This document shows, piece after piece, positions 11,081 through 22,859 of a stretch of 64,000 nucleotides of DNA. This DNA comes from Akebia trifoliata (lineage: Eukaryota > Streptophyta > Magnoliopsida > Ranunculales > Lardizabalaceae): positions 9,245,049 through 9,309,048 of the forward strand of contig CM030714.1 in assembly GCA_017979445.1 (NCBI GenBank), read 5' to 3'. The position numbers and the translations under genes are program-made. The notes under the pieces were generated by a model. That model was not told the origin of the DNA, ran no database searches, and saw only the letters and a list, made by a program, of their open reading frames with translations. Positions within the stretch are counted from its first letter, which is position 1. Each line of letters begins with the position of its first letter.

Positions 11081-13474
11081 AGTCACAAAGTTGGAGTACA
11101 AGTTTAAAACAACAAGGAAAAACTTCAGAAAAAACATAGAAAATAGAGGGGAAAAAATGAGAAAGAAACATGTAAAAAATGATGAAACATAAAAGAAAAA
11201 ATATATATTAAAAATTACGGAAAAAAAAAAGATCTAATAATACATAAGACAGTTATTTTAATTTATTATGTATATCCAATATAACAAGTTCTCAAACATA
11301 ATTATACATATTATGATGCCAAAAAAAAGTTTACACGTCAAAATAGTTTTTATTCAAAATAATATACTACCTAAAAATTGACAAACTATAACATCAAGTT
11401 ATTATCATCCCACATCTCTACTTTTATGAATCATCAAATTATATTATATATCAAATCCCACATTAAAAAAAGAAAGTGTTTAGTTTATTTTTATTTTTTT
11501 AAAAGAACTTGTTTAAAACATAAAAAAATGTGTTTATAACGAGAAACAAAAAAAAACATGACTTTGTTTTATATATAAAAAAAGTATTTTTTTCATCGTA
11601 TTAATCATCAGAGGTATGATCAATGTCTTAAAACACTAATTTATCTACACTTTTTCCAAGTATTTATCTCGATTTTTGTCTTTAATTTTCTATATTAAGA
11701 AAATAATCATCTTAAGCCTTGAAATATCATGATGCATGTTCTTCCATGCTAATTAGGTTTAATTATGCATAAATAATTGTATTTATCAAAAAATATTGAT
11801 TATGTGTGTTCACTATGCAAATCAAAAATCAAACCATCAAATTGGCCATCGAAATCAGAAACTAGAGATTGCATTTCAATCTAGAGAAATAATCAAGCAT
11901 CATGGCCAAATTTCGAATCCCAAGGTTTCAACCCAATTACGACGTTATAAATTATTTGGGTGGCGTAGTGAGCCTCGATTGGAATACCTTAAAATCGTGG
12001 AAGTTTTCTCCGTAGGTGATCTTATCCACAATAGTTAAGGCGACTAAGAATGAATCATTCTAGAACCTAGGATTTTTATAAATAGAGCATTTCTCAATAT
12101 AGAAATACCTTTTTCTTTGGCCCTTTTTAACTTCTTACTTCTCTTCCTTTAACTTAAGGCCCATGGTCTTTTCTCTTATATTTTTTATCTTTAGCTTAGG
12201 CTTTCTATTAAAATTCTGTTATTTTGTAAGTGAGAGAGTGAAGAAGAGAGTGTAACTATCTCTATTTAATAAAGCAAGACTTGTTCTTCTCTATCATTTG
12301 CAATGACCTTAAACTAACATCCCCTCCATTGTAGAGTAGAGAAACATAGAGCAAGATTACTTTATTATATTTAGTTTCTTTACATCTTAGTTTTCTTTAA
12401 TGGTCATGAATTTTCTTCAAGGCTTGTCCACTCCTATATATTAAGGTTATAAATGAACTTTTACACATTTTATGCTTAACATAGGAGTTTCATAGTTAGA
12501 TATAATATGTTTAATTTAGATATTTGGTAGTAAGAAATTCACATATTAGAAAATGAAGAAATTCTACTTTCATGTTCTTTCAATTTTATTTTATCTTACT
12601 AAATCTTTCAATCTAAGAAGCTAATACCAAGTCCTTATGATTGGATTATAAAGAGGTTAGGAGCTTTGGTTTGATAATTTATTTTAGGTGAATCCCTTAC
12701 CAATGGTATTTCTCTTAATAGTTTTGGCTTTATTTTATCTTCCATTAGTTTAATTTTCTTTTAGGTACTTCAAAAATACAAAAATAGATATATTTATTGG
12801 CTTAGATTAATCTTGTAATCTTAGTTTAATTGTACCATTTTTCTCTTGGATCCAATCCCCTTACTTGCCCCATAAGTCAATGAAATTTACATTTATATTA
12901 ACTTCTATGGAAAGGACAATGATAATCCCATCAAGGTACAAAGCGTGTTTTAAAAGCATTTTTTTTTTTTTCAAAAAATAAAAAAGTTTTTTTTTCTTGG
13001 GTTGTTCTATTTGTACCATATGCACCCACTTTCTTCTAGACATTTTACCCCAAAATGTTCTTTAGGTGGGCGCACTGAGTACAAATTGTGGATGCAAATA
13101 GCCTGACCATTTTTTCTTATTTTCTCATTATATAATGACTGATCAAATTGTTTGGATGATTTGAGTTTTCAATCGACGTTCTAATTAGCATGTTCATTTT
13201 GACCCTTAGTTACATCCTGACAGATAAGAGAATGGACAATAAATATTATGAAAAATTACTTAAAGGACCTTGTGGGAGGAATAATTTTTAAAATAGTCCC
13301 CAAGTTCTGGGTGATACCTTAATACTCTATCAGTAAACTTTTATTTTCTTAACCGAACCTCATCTATCGTTGTAATGTATTTGAAATACTCAAATTACCT
13401 TTTTTCTCATCTTCTTCAAATAGTTAGGTTTTTCAATTACGATTATGATCGTTTTTCATCGTGAATGACATATT
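10892..13474. repeat. Copy A of a 2.6 kb direct tandem duplication
   Basis: Runs from AAGAAAATTATCATCACTAG to GAATGACATATT and is followed immediately by copy B, which restarts with the same AAGAAAATTATC. The copies are colinear (for example GGCGACTAAGAATGAATCAT, TAGAACCTAGGATTTTTATA, CTTTAGGTGGGCGCACTGAG). Copy A has none of the three large insertions in copy B and so gives their empty sites. It has a TATA-like TATAAATA (12077) followed by AATAAA (12268), so the unit might be a transcribed, LTR-like repeat. No supported protein: the longest frames here are short and lack known motifs. Confidence 0.9.
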
Positions 13475-14673
13475 AAGAAAATTATCATCACTAGCGAGCT
13501 GATAGTGTAGAGTCTTTAAAACAAAGAGAGAGAGAAAGAGTCCGAACTTTTATTGGTTAAATATATTCATATTCCCAAGTGCCTTAAACAATAAAATTGT
13601 CATATCTCCTGATTTGATAGTGTAGAGTCCTTGATGCACAGAGAGAGATAGAGAGAGTTTCTATTGTGGCCCTTTTACTTATACCCATAGTCACAAAGTT
13701 GGAGTACAAGTTTAAAATAACAAGGAAAAACTTCAAAAAAAACATAGAAAATAGAGGGAAAAAAATGAGAAAGAAACATGTAAAAAATGATGAAACATAA
13801 AAGAAAAAATATATATTAAAAATTACGGTAAAAAAAAAGATCTAATAATACACAAGACAGTTATTTTGATTTATTAGGTATATCCAATATAACAAGTTCT
13901 CAAACATAATTATACATATTATGATGCCAAAAAAAAGTTTACACGTCAAAATATTTTTTATTCAAAATAATATACCATCTAAAAATTGACAAACTATAAC
14001 ATCAAGTTATTATCATCCCACATCTCTACTTTTATGAATCATCAAATTCTATTATATATCAAATCCCACATTAAATAAAGAAAGTGTTCAGTTTATTTAT
14101 TTATTTATTTTTTAAACTTGTTTAAAACGTAAAAAATGTGTTTATAATAAGAGAAAAAAAACATGACTTTTTTTTATATATAAAAAAAGTATTTTTTTTA
14201 TCGTATTAATCATCAGAGGTATGATCAATGTCTTAAAACACTAATTTATCTACACTTTTCCCAAGTATTTATCTCAATTTTTGTCCTTATTTCTCTATAT
14301 TAAGAAAATAATCATCTTAAGCCTTGAAATATCATGTTGCATGTTCTTCCATGTTAATTAGGCTTAATTATGCATAAATAATTGTATTTGTCGAAAAATC
14401 CTGATTACGTGTGTTCACTATACAAATCAAAAACAAAACCATCAAATTGGATATCGTAATCAAAAACTAGAGATTGCATTTCAATCTAGTAAATAATCAA
14501 GCATCATGCCCAAATTTCGAATCCCAAGGCTTCAACCCAATTGCGACGCTATAAATTATTTGGGTAGTGTAGTGAGCCTCGATTGGAATACCTTAAAATC
14601 GTGGGAATATGCTCCATAGGTGATCTTATCTGTAATAGTTAAGGCGACTAAGAATGAATCATTCTAGAACCTA

Positions 14674-15731
14674 GGGGCTCGTGTGGATACAGGAGCCAGA
14701 AGTACTTAGAACATAAGTACTTTCATAAGTACTTTTTGAAGTACTGTCTGGAGTAGGTGGATAACTGTTGTGTGTTTGGATGTAGGTTCTGAAAAGTACT
14801 GTCAGAAGTACTTTTGATAGAGTTTTGTATTTGGAAACTATTTTAGATTTTGTTAAAATGATCTAAATGCCCTTATAAGTATCAGTTACTATTTTTAAAA
14901 TTATAACTCAACAAATTATTCTTCAAAAGAAATAAAAGTTATTGTTTTTATTCATAAAAACTAATATAAATACCCAACAATTATAAACAAATAGAAGATA
15001 TTGTGAGCAAATATATACAACCACTAAAAATATAAAGAAGCTTTCACCACATCAATGGATAGTAAATTTGTGTGTAATTATTCACATCAATCTTGCAATA
15101 AGAAAATTTCAACTGTGGTTGGAATGCTCATGGATAAATCATTGAGTGAGCAATTGGGAGAGCTAGAAATCCAAATTCAAATGCTATACTATAAGGCTAC
15201 CACCACATCAATGGATAATAATAAAATATTATTTAATTGCATTTTTGAGGGTATACTTGTAATTTTTAAAATTTATGAGGGGCATACTTGTCCCAAATAC
15301 TACACCAAAAAGCTACCACCACATTAATGGATAGTAATATAGTATTACTGCAATTGCATTTTTTATGATATGCTTGTAATTTTCAAAATTTATGAGGGGT
15401 ATACTTGTCTCAAATGTTACACTAAAAGGCTACCACCATATCAATGAATAGTAATATAATATTATTTCAATTACCTTTTTGAGGGTAGGTTTGTAATTTT
15501 CAAAATTTATGAAGGGCATACTTGTCCTAATCTCGTCATTTTGACGATGTTTTGTGGCTCCGCGCAAGAGTAGTTTAGAGAAGTAGCACCATTGGTACTC
15601 CGTGAAAAAGCACTAAAATGACTCCACAGTAAAGTAGTTTTTTCCAGAAGTTATTTATCCAAACACCTTTAAAGTGCTTCTAACTCCCCACAAAAGTCAG
15701 AAGTACTTAGAGAAGTCAATCCACACAGGCC
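14674..15731. mobile_element. PIF/Harbinger-like non-autonomous element, 1058 bp, TSD CTA
   Basis: Copy A has the uninterrupted site TAGAACCTAGGATTT; here CTA is duplicated (14671-14673 and 15732-15734). Ends: GGGGCTCGTGTGGAT on the left, and GGCCTGTGTGGATTGACTTC as the reverse complement of the right. Subterminal AAGTACTT words are repeated in both orientations. GGCC...TGTGTGGAT-type ends with a 3-bp duplication fit PIF/Harbinger, though that group prefers TTA/TAA. No transposase ORF; the 90-residue frame at 15055-15327 falls in the internal repeats and is not credible. Confidence 0.75.
15195..15530. repeat. Internal tandem repeats (about 110-115 bp, 3 copies) of the Harbinger-like element
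   Basis: Units start GCTACCACCACATCAATGGA and include TTTTTGAGGGTATACTTGTA and AATTTATGAGGGGCATACTT. Three diverged copies, with a partial one upstream near 15040. Confidence 0.75.
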
Positions 15732-16040
15732 CTAGGATTTTTATAAATAAAGCATTTCTCAATATAGAAATACCCCTTTCTTTGACTCTTTTTAACTTCT
15801 TACTTCTCTTCTTTTAACTTAAGGCCCTTGGTCTTTTTTCTTGTATTTTTTTATTTTTAACTTTGATTTGCTATTAAAATTCTATAATTTTGTAAGTGAG
15901 GGAGTGAAGGAAAGAGTGTAACTATCTTTATTTAATGAAGCAAGACTTGTTCTTCTCTATCATTTGCAATGACCTTTAAACCAATATCCCCTCCATTGGA
16001 GAGTAAAGAAACATAGAGCAAGATTACTTTATTATATTTA

Positions 16041-16735
16041 GGGTATGTTTGATTGCACATGAAAAATAGGGTGGAAAATCAATTTCCATGGAAAAAGACA
16101 TTTTTCAAGTGTTTGATTGCACATGGAAATGGAAATTCATTTTCCACCCCATTCAAAAAGTCCATTAAATCATGAATTTCACTTTCCCACCCATGAGGGT
16201 GGGAAAATGAAATCCACCCATATTTTCCATCCCCAATTCTTCCCTACCACCACCACCACCACCAGCATTACACTAATCTCGTCGTCGTCGTCATCGCCGT
16301 CGTCACCATCGCCGTCGCCGTCGGCTCCATCTCCGACCACCTTCTCTCTCTCTCTTCTTCTTTTCTTCTTCTCCTTCTTCTCCATCCCTCACCTCCTCCT
16401 CCACCACCACCACGACGTTCTTCCCCCATCTTCCTCACTTACCTCCGTCGTCGCCATCGTCGTCACCGCCACCGTAGCCGTCATCGCCGCCGCCACCTTC
16501 ATCGCCACATCCTCCCCCTTCCCTCTTCCTCATCATCTTTTTCTTCCTCTCCCCCCTCCTCTCATCTTCTTCCTCCTTCTCCTCTTCTTCTTTTTTCTCA
16601 TATTTTTCCATGATTTTATCCAAGTGAAATCAAACAATGAAATTGGATTTTCCAACCCTACCTATTTTCCACAACTAATTTTCCATGGATTTCAAATTCC
16701 ATGGAAAGTAACTTTCCATGCAATCAAACATACCC
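16041..16735. mobile_element. Harbinger/Tourist-like MITE, 695 bp, TSD TTA
   Basis: Terminal inverted repeats GGGTATGTTTGATTGCA and TGCAATCAAACATACCC are perfect over 17 bp. TTA is duplicated (16038-16040 and 16736-16738), and copy A has the empty site TATATTTAGTTTC. The subterminal sequence has several ATGGAAA/TTTCCAT motifs in both orientations. The centre (about 16230-16610) is a GC-richer block of CCA/CGT/CTT-type triplets on the plus strand. The 230-codon plus-strand frame over it is low complexity and runs out of the element, so it is not a gene. Confidence 0.92.
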
Positions 16736-17439
16736 TTAGTTTCTTTACCTCTTATTTTTCTTTAATGGTCATGAGTTCTCTTCAAGGCTTGTCCACTCCT
16801 ATGGATTAAGGTTAGAAATGAACTTTTACACATTTTATACTTAATATAGGAGTTTCATATTTAGATAAGATCAAGATATAAAATGTTTAATCTAGATATT
16901 TGGTAGTAAGAGATTCACATATTAGACAATAAAGAAATTCTACTTTCATTTTCTTTAAATTTTATTTTATCTTGCTAAATCTTTCAATCTAAGAAGCTAA
17001 TACCAAGCCCTTATGATTGGATTATAAAGAGGTTAGAAGCTAGATTTTGGTTTGATAATTTATTTTAGGTGAATCATTTATCAATAATATTTCTCTTCAT
17101 ATTTTTAGCTTTATTTTATCTTCTATTAATTTAATTTTCTTTTAAGTACTTCAAAAATACAAAAGTAGATATATTTATTGGCTTAGATTAATCTTGTAAT
17201 CTTAGTTTAATTTTACCATTTTTCTCTAGGATCTGATTCCTTACTTGCCCAACAAGTCAATGAAATTTATATTTATATTAACTTCTATGGGAAGGGAAAC
17301 GATAATCCCATCAAGGTACAATGTGTGTTTTAAAAGCATTTTTTTTCAAAAAATAAAAAAGGTTATTTTTCTTGGGTTGTTCTATTTGTACCATATGCAC
17401 CCACTTTCTTCTAGACATTCTACCCCAAAATGTACTTTA

Positions 17440-17444
17440 GGTGG
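17440..17444. repeat. Left target-site duplication GGTGG of the Ogre/Tat element
   Basis: GGTGG before the LTR matches GGTGG after the other LTR (38572-38576). The empty site in copy A (near 13062) has it once, in CTTTAGGTGGGCGCACTGAG. Confidence 0.93.
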
Positions 17445-17601
17445 TGAAAGCGCCCTCGATCCGCGGGGTGCGCTGATCCGCTTTTGACCCTTGAGGTTTG
17501 GGAGTCACCACCTAGTTATTACGGTCTAGGAACCGATCAATGACTCTAAATAGATAAAGGACTAATCTAGAACAGAAAAAACTGAATTCGGGGATCATGT
17601 T

Positions 17602-17634
17602 ACGGGGTTGGAAGGTGTTAGGCACCAACCCCGT
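17602..17634 (-). promoter_or_regulatory. Conserved LTR hairpin, copy 3 (outer stem ACGGGGTTGG)
   Basis: Minus strand: ACGGGGTTGG, then TGCCTAACACCTT, then CCAACCCCGT. The 10-bp stem is perfect and unrelated in sequence to that of the solo LTRs, while the 13-nt centre is identical. About 424 bases downstream of this LTR's TATA box. The other LTR has the same hairpin at 36978-37008. Confidence 0.7.
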
Positions 17635-18050
17635 CCGGCCAAAGCCGGTCTCTACTAACTTCCTAAATACGTTACGTTACTAAAAAACCTAGATAATAAT
17701 AAAATAAAAAATAAGAAGTTATACATTTCCGATAGCAAAGACTTTGTTCCTTCAGATCCGACAAAAATTACTCCTTGTACCGTACTTCTTGCTTCCTTCT
17801 ATCTCCGGATTTGATTTTCGATCTCTGAGACAAGGTATCTCTTCTTTTTTGGATCTGAATTCTTCGAGTTTGTTATGGATTTTGAAGTATTTTTGGAGGG
17901 CTTGTAGGTGTTCTTTAGACAAAATCGAAAGAGGGATGTTAAGTAAGGAGTTGGGACTCCAAAACTAGGGTTTATGGGAGGTTAGGGAGCTCTTAGACCT
18001 ACTTCTCTTAGGGTTTATGATTTGATACGAAAATAGGGTGTGAGCACCTC

Positions 18051-18058
18051 TATTTATA
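18051..18058 (-). promoter_or_regulatory. TATA box of the 3' LTR
   Basis: The minus strand reads TATAAATAGAGGTG, a canonical plant TATA box. The same sequence is in the 5' LTR at 37428-37435. Confidence 0.7.
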
Positions 18059-19179
18059 GATTTTTTTAGGGGTTGATTTTGATAGAGTTAGTGCTTAATT
18101 AGAGTTGTGTTTTAGTTAAAATTGTTTTAGGCAGAGTTGTGTTTTAATTAGAATTGTTTTAGGTGGAATTGTGTTTTAATTATAACTCTATTAGATAGAG
18201 TTATTACTCTAATTAGAACTCTATTATGATTTTGACTTTTGGCCTTATTTGATTGACTTTTAATATTTTGATTTTAGTCTTAATTGATTGACTTTTAATA
18301 TCTTGACTTCAGTCTTGCTTAATTGACTTTAATTTTGACTTCAATCTTGCTTGATTGACTTTAATACCTTAACTTTAGTCTTGCTTGATTGACTTTAAAT
18401 TTTTGGAGAACCCCCCTCTATTATATCTTTAATTCTTTGGACCCCCAAATAGAGGGGTCCTTAAAGAAATATCTCACGAACCCTCAACAATTTTTCATAA
18501 GAGCCCGATTGATCGATTTTTTTAATTCAAAATTTTAAATTAATTTCATTAATGTTTCAATTTAATTATTTAATATTTTATTTATTAATTTCAAAATTTT
18601 TAATTATGAAAATTATGAAATTACCGTTTTGCCCTCGGAGAGGACTTTTCACGTTTTAAGTCAGTTTTTAATGTTCTAGGATGTTTTAGAATCGATTTTT
18701 CGTAAGAAATTCAATGGAAATATTAGTTTGTGTCATTTATGAAATTTTTTGTGTGAAATGGTCATGAACTTTATGAGGGGCATTTTCGTAATTTTGTCAA
18801 ATTCTGTGAAAATTGGTGAAATGATTTATTTGATTTCGATTTGTTGTTTTATGTGTTTGAAAGAGTTTTCCTAAGTGTAACGTAGGCTCTAGGGTTGTTT
18901 TGAGATTAGGGGTATTTTGGTAATTTGGTCAATTTTTAGTGATTTTTATCGTGAAACTTCTTTTTATCTGCAAAATGATGATTTCTACGTTTCTGGAGTC
19001 GTATTTTCCTAGCGTAGCGTGGTTTCTACAGTTTTATCAGTTCGAGATACCTCATCCGGATTTCTGAAATATTTCTGGTAACAAAATAAAGTAATGGAAT
19101 AAACATCCATCATTGGGAATCATTACGATCGGGTTGACGAGTTGATTAATCAGGCGAGTGCAAAAATGAGGTGTCTACA

Positions 19180-19199
19180 GATGTTCCTATTTGGCAGAG
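19180..19199 (-). promoter_or_regulatory. Polypurine-tract position next to the 3' LTR
   Basis: The minus strand reads CCAAATAGGAACATC directly before TGTAGACACC. It is purine-rich and in the right place for the plus-strand primer of reverse transcription. Assigned by position. Confidence 0.5.
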
Positions 19200-19489
19200 G
19201 GTTGAAGCAAACTAGATAGCAAATCTATTTTGGTAGATAGTACGATATCTGAATGCCAAAGCTAGTGACAGTTCATTTTACAACCTGATTTAGCAATTCG
19301 TCAGGGTGTTCGGATCCTTGAGGGTAAAGCTCTCCCCAAATTAAAAGGTTGTCAGGTCCTTGAGCGCAAACTCTTACTGACAGTGTCAGATCCTTGAATT
19401 TTAGAAAATTCTCCTTGACTGATGTAACAACTGTGCAAGTGTGTGATTTAAAATCTGTGATAAATTTCAAAGAGTTTAAGTTGGAACTG

Positions 19490-19600
19490 AGTAAAATCTG
19501 AGCATAATTTGAACATAATCTGAGCATAAACTGAGCATAGACTGAGCATAAACTGAGCATAATTTGATCATAAATTGAGTATAAACTGAGCATAAACTAA
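19490..19600. repeat. Short tandem repeats of about 11 bp (ACTGAGCATAA) beside the minisatellite
   Basis: Nine or so imperfect copies of ACTGAGCATAA. The word ACTGAGCA also begins the 33-bp unit that follows, so the longer unit may have grown from this one. Confidence 0.7.
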
Positions 19601-20336
19601 GCATAATTCCGAGAAAACCCTAGGCGGCAACTGAGCAAAATCCAAGATAACCCTTGGTGGCATCTGAGTAAAATCTAAGATAACCCTTGGCGGCAACTGA
19701 GCAAAATCCAAGATAATCCTTGGCGGCATCTGAACAAAATCTAAGATAACCCTTGGCGACAACTGAGCAAAATCCAAGTTAACCCTTGGCGGCATCTGAA
19801 CAAAATCCAAGATAACCCTTGGCGGCAACTGAGCAAAATCCAAGATAACCCTTGGCGGCATTTGAGCAAAATCCAAGATAACCCTTGGCGACAACTAAGC
19901 AAAATCCAAGATAACCATTGACGGCAGCTGAGCAAAATCCAAGATAACCCTTGGCGGCATCTGAGCAAAATCCAAGATAACCCTTGACGGCATCTGAGCA
20001 AAATCCAAGATAACCCTTGGCGGAAACTGAGCAAAATCCAAGATAACCTTTGGCGGCGACTGAGCAAAATCCAAGATAACCCTTGGCGGAAACTGAGCAA
20101 AATCCAAGATAACCCTTGGCGAAAATTGAACAAAATCCAAAAGAACCCTTGGCGAAAACTGAGCAAAATCCAAGATAACCCTTGGCGGCATCTGAGCAAA
20201 ATCCAAGATAACCCTTGGCGAAAACTAAGCAAAATCCAAGATAACCCTTGGCGGCATCTGAGCAAAATCCAAGATAATCCTTGGCGGCATCTAAGCAAAA
20301 TCCAAGATAACCCTTGGCGGCATCTGAGCAAAGCTG
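19596..20336. repeat. 33-bp minisatellite, about 22 copies, in the 3' UTR of the Ogre/Tat element
   Basis: The unit on the plus strand is close to CAACTGAGCAAAATCCAAGA followed by TAACCCTTGGCGG. Alternating variants (GGCAACTG, GGCATCTG, GGAAACTG) suggest higher-order units. The period is a multiple of three, so several frames stay open and yield long repetitive ORFs with an 11-residue period; these are by-products. Plant Tat/Ogre elements are known for variable tandem repeats between integrase and 3' LTR, which fits this location. Confidence 0.92.
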
Positions 20337-20339
20337 GCA

Positions 20340-21881
20340 AAGGAATGAAGGAATTTTGGGAAATAATGAATGAATTTGGAGAAGACTGATTAGAATGAAT
20401 CGAATAAATCTGGAAGATAATGAATCTGGAAGAAAAAAAATGATTGGATCTAGAAAAGAATCTGGAGAACGAAAGAATGCCATATCTCCTATGTGAGGTA
20501 AGCGAATTATTACTTAATCTCTGGGCGCAGTCAAATGTGAGATCCAAAGTGCTTTTGTTTGAACCTCAAGGTTTTATTCAAAAAGTTTTATGAATTTATT
20601 TCTTTTGTACCTCAAAAGTTTTTCGAAAAACTGTTATCAAGAGGGTAACCTTAAGTTTGGGGTTCCTATTATCTTTTTTTTTAGGATTAACATTGCTCAA
20701 AGACAAAATGCCCCTAGTTTGACAATGTATGTGGCATTGAAGATAATTGAACACATCATGCAAAAATTAAAAATGCCCCTAGTATAAGGGGGAAAAGTTA
20801 CATTAAAGAAGAAAGAAAATGCCCCTTGTATAAATGTTTGAAATAATCGATTACCACAAGCGCAATAAAGACTCAACTTTTAATTTTGATTAATTTTATT
20901 GAAGGTTTTGAGTCAGGCTCAAGAGTACAAAATTATTTTCTTTCGAGATTCATCATAGAATTCACCCCTATCTCCCTTGATTCACTTGGGGAAGTAAAAA
21001 ATTTCAGATCGATCGTAGACAAGATACTTGTGGCTCTGAGTCTATGCCTAGTTTATGCTAAGTATTGAACTTGATTATTCGGACTTCTGATGTTTCGACT
21101 CGGACCGCTCTCAGCTTGGGATCTTTTTCTATTTTTCTTTGTTACTCTAACTTTTGCCTAGATCGCCTTTTCAGGTTTTCAATCTATCGAGCTTGCTCTA
21201 ACTTTTGCTTAAATCGCTTTTTAAGGTTTTCGATCTAGCGAGCATTTTTTTTTTGTGGCTTTGATTGTTGTCAAAGTTGTCCTTTTAGATTTTCAACATT
21301 GCGAGCTTGCCTTAATTTTTGCTTAAGTCGCCCTTTTTGGGTTTTCAACTTAACAGACTTCATCATTTTTTTATCTTTTTATCTTTTCTCCTCTTCTGAT
21401 CTTCTAAAGTTACTGTCTGATCATGCTTTACTATCTTTTTTGACTTTTCGTACGGTACTTAGGAGGACTTTTATAGGTAAGCTTAGGACTGGGTATAAAA
21501 ATAAAGGAATTTTGAGGCTCAAAAACCTAAATGCCCATTGTGTGGCATTTCCTTTTAAATTATTTCTTTTTCCTTAATTTTTCTTTCCCATTTTGGATTT
21601 CTTTTTCTTTTGAATTTTTTTACTGTGTGGGGAAATAGATTTTTTTTTTTTTTGATGTGGTCGGGCCTGAAGTAACTTCTCAGGTTGCCTACGTACCCTA
21701 GAATTTTGGGATCATACCAAAACGTAGTTCGAAACTTCCCTTCCCTAGGTTAGGTGATCGGGCTGAGAAAGAAAAAAAACATAACTTTTCTTTTTGAAAA
21801 GGCTGCAAAGGGGTTGAGAAATGATATGTTGAACTGGGTAACTGGGTAATATGAGGATTGGTTCGGTCAAAGATGGCCTCC
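20340..21881 (-). other. Non-coding 3' region of the Ogre/Tat element
   Basis: Lies between the end of the integrase and the minisatellite. Contains three to four diverged copies of an approx. 60-bp unit at 21130-21360 (AACTTTTGCTTAAATCGC, GGTTTTCGATCTAGCGAGC) and a T-run near 21640. No conserved protein motif in either strand. Confidence 0.6.
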
Positions 21882-22856
21882 TTAAATGTAGTACCGTTTG
21901 ATTTGGTCAAGGTTGGTTGGTTCTAGTAATTCGATTCCATCATGATCTTGAAGTCTAATAGCTTTTCCTGATAATATTTTCTTGACGATGAACGGACCTC
22001 CCCAATTTGGTTTGAACTTCCCTCTAGGGTCAAAAATAGGTGTCCGATTCTCTTTGAGTACTAAGTCCCCGACTTGTAAGTGACGGGTCTTGATCTTTTT
22101 GTCAAATGCGCGGGCGACTCTTCTTTGATAAGATTGCACGTGATACAAAGCTCTTAGTCATTTTTCTTCGATCAAATTCAATTCTTCATGCCGTTGGCGA
22201 ACCCAATCTGCTTCTGACAACTGACTTTCTAACAAAATCCTGAGAGACGGAATTTCCATTTCAACTGGCAAGACTGCTTCCATGCCATACACTAAGGAGT
22301 AGGGAGTAGCTCCAGTGGAGGATCGAATTGAGGTTCGATATGCCCATAATGCAAATGACAGTTTTTCTGACCAATCTCGATGTGATTGACACATTTTCCT
22401 GATGATAGTCTTAATATTCTTATTAGCTGCTTCGACTGCTCCATCAGTCTGAGGACGGTAAGGAGATGATTTGTGGTGTGAAATTTTGAATTTTGAACAC
22501 AATTTAATAACCTCAGCTTTGAAGTGTGATCCGTTATCAGAGATCAACTCCGAAGGTACCCCGTATCGACTAATGATGTTCGTTTGAATAAACTTTGCAA
22601 CTCGATACGCAGTGAGGACAGCATAAGAGGCAGCTTCGACCCATTTGGTAAAATAATCGATGCCAACTAGAATGTATTCATGCCCGTTTGACGCCTTAGG
22701 CGATATTTTACCAATAATGTCAATTCCCCAGACTGAGAATGGTCATGGTGAAGTCAGACCCACTAATTGAGATGGTGGCACATGTATAAGGTTCGCATGT
22801 ATTTGACACTTATGACAGGTTTTGACCATGTGATGACAATCTGTTTCCATCGTGGG
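21882..22856 (-). pseudogene. Integrase domain of the Ogre/Tat element, broken by stops
   Basis: DDE integrase that would insert the element's cDNA. Seen in order on the minus strand: zinc-binding remnant with CHHMVKTCHKC, catalytic core with WGIDIIG, SDNGSHF and GAVEAANKN (the D, D and E positions), then the GPFIVKKILSGKAIRL C-terminal fold. In-frame stops at 22857-22859, 22743-22745 and 22158-22160 interrupt it. The three acidic residues are present, so the loss is by truncation rather than active-site change. Confidence 0.88.
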
Positions 22857-22859
22857 TCA

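Larger units (their letters stand above)
17445..19179 (-). mobile_element. 3' LTR of the Ogre/Tat element
   Basis: On the minus strand it begins TGTAGACACC (19179) and ends GGCGCTTTCA (17445). Contains a TATA box TATAAATAG at about 18058, tandem TTGACTTTAAT-type repeats at 18235-18400, and the conserved hairpin at 17602-17634. Near-copy of 36820-38571. Confidence 0.93.

Noticed and set aside
11796..12038. 80-codon frame in duplication copy A
   Set aside because: Copy B has different length and changes in the same region, there is no known motif, and the unit looks like a repeat.
16117..16809. 230-codon frame rich in S, P, L and H
   Set aside because: Low complexity, starts inside a MITE and ends outside it in unrelated flank. 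No domain, and other frames over the same block are open too.
19596..20336. CRISPR-like array
   Set aside because: Contiguous tandem repeats with no unique spacers, inside a plant retrotransposon.
19568..20547. Long repetitive reading frames (up to 268 codons) with an 11-residue period
   Set aside because: They follow from a 33-bp tandem repeat whose period is a multiple of three; several frames and both strands are open, and the region is the 3' UTR of a retrotransposon.
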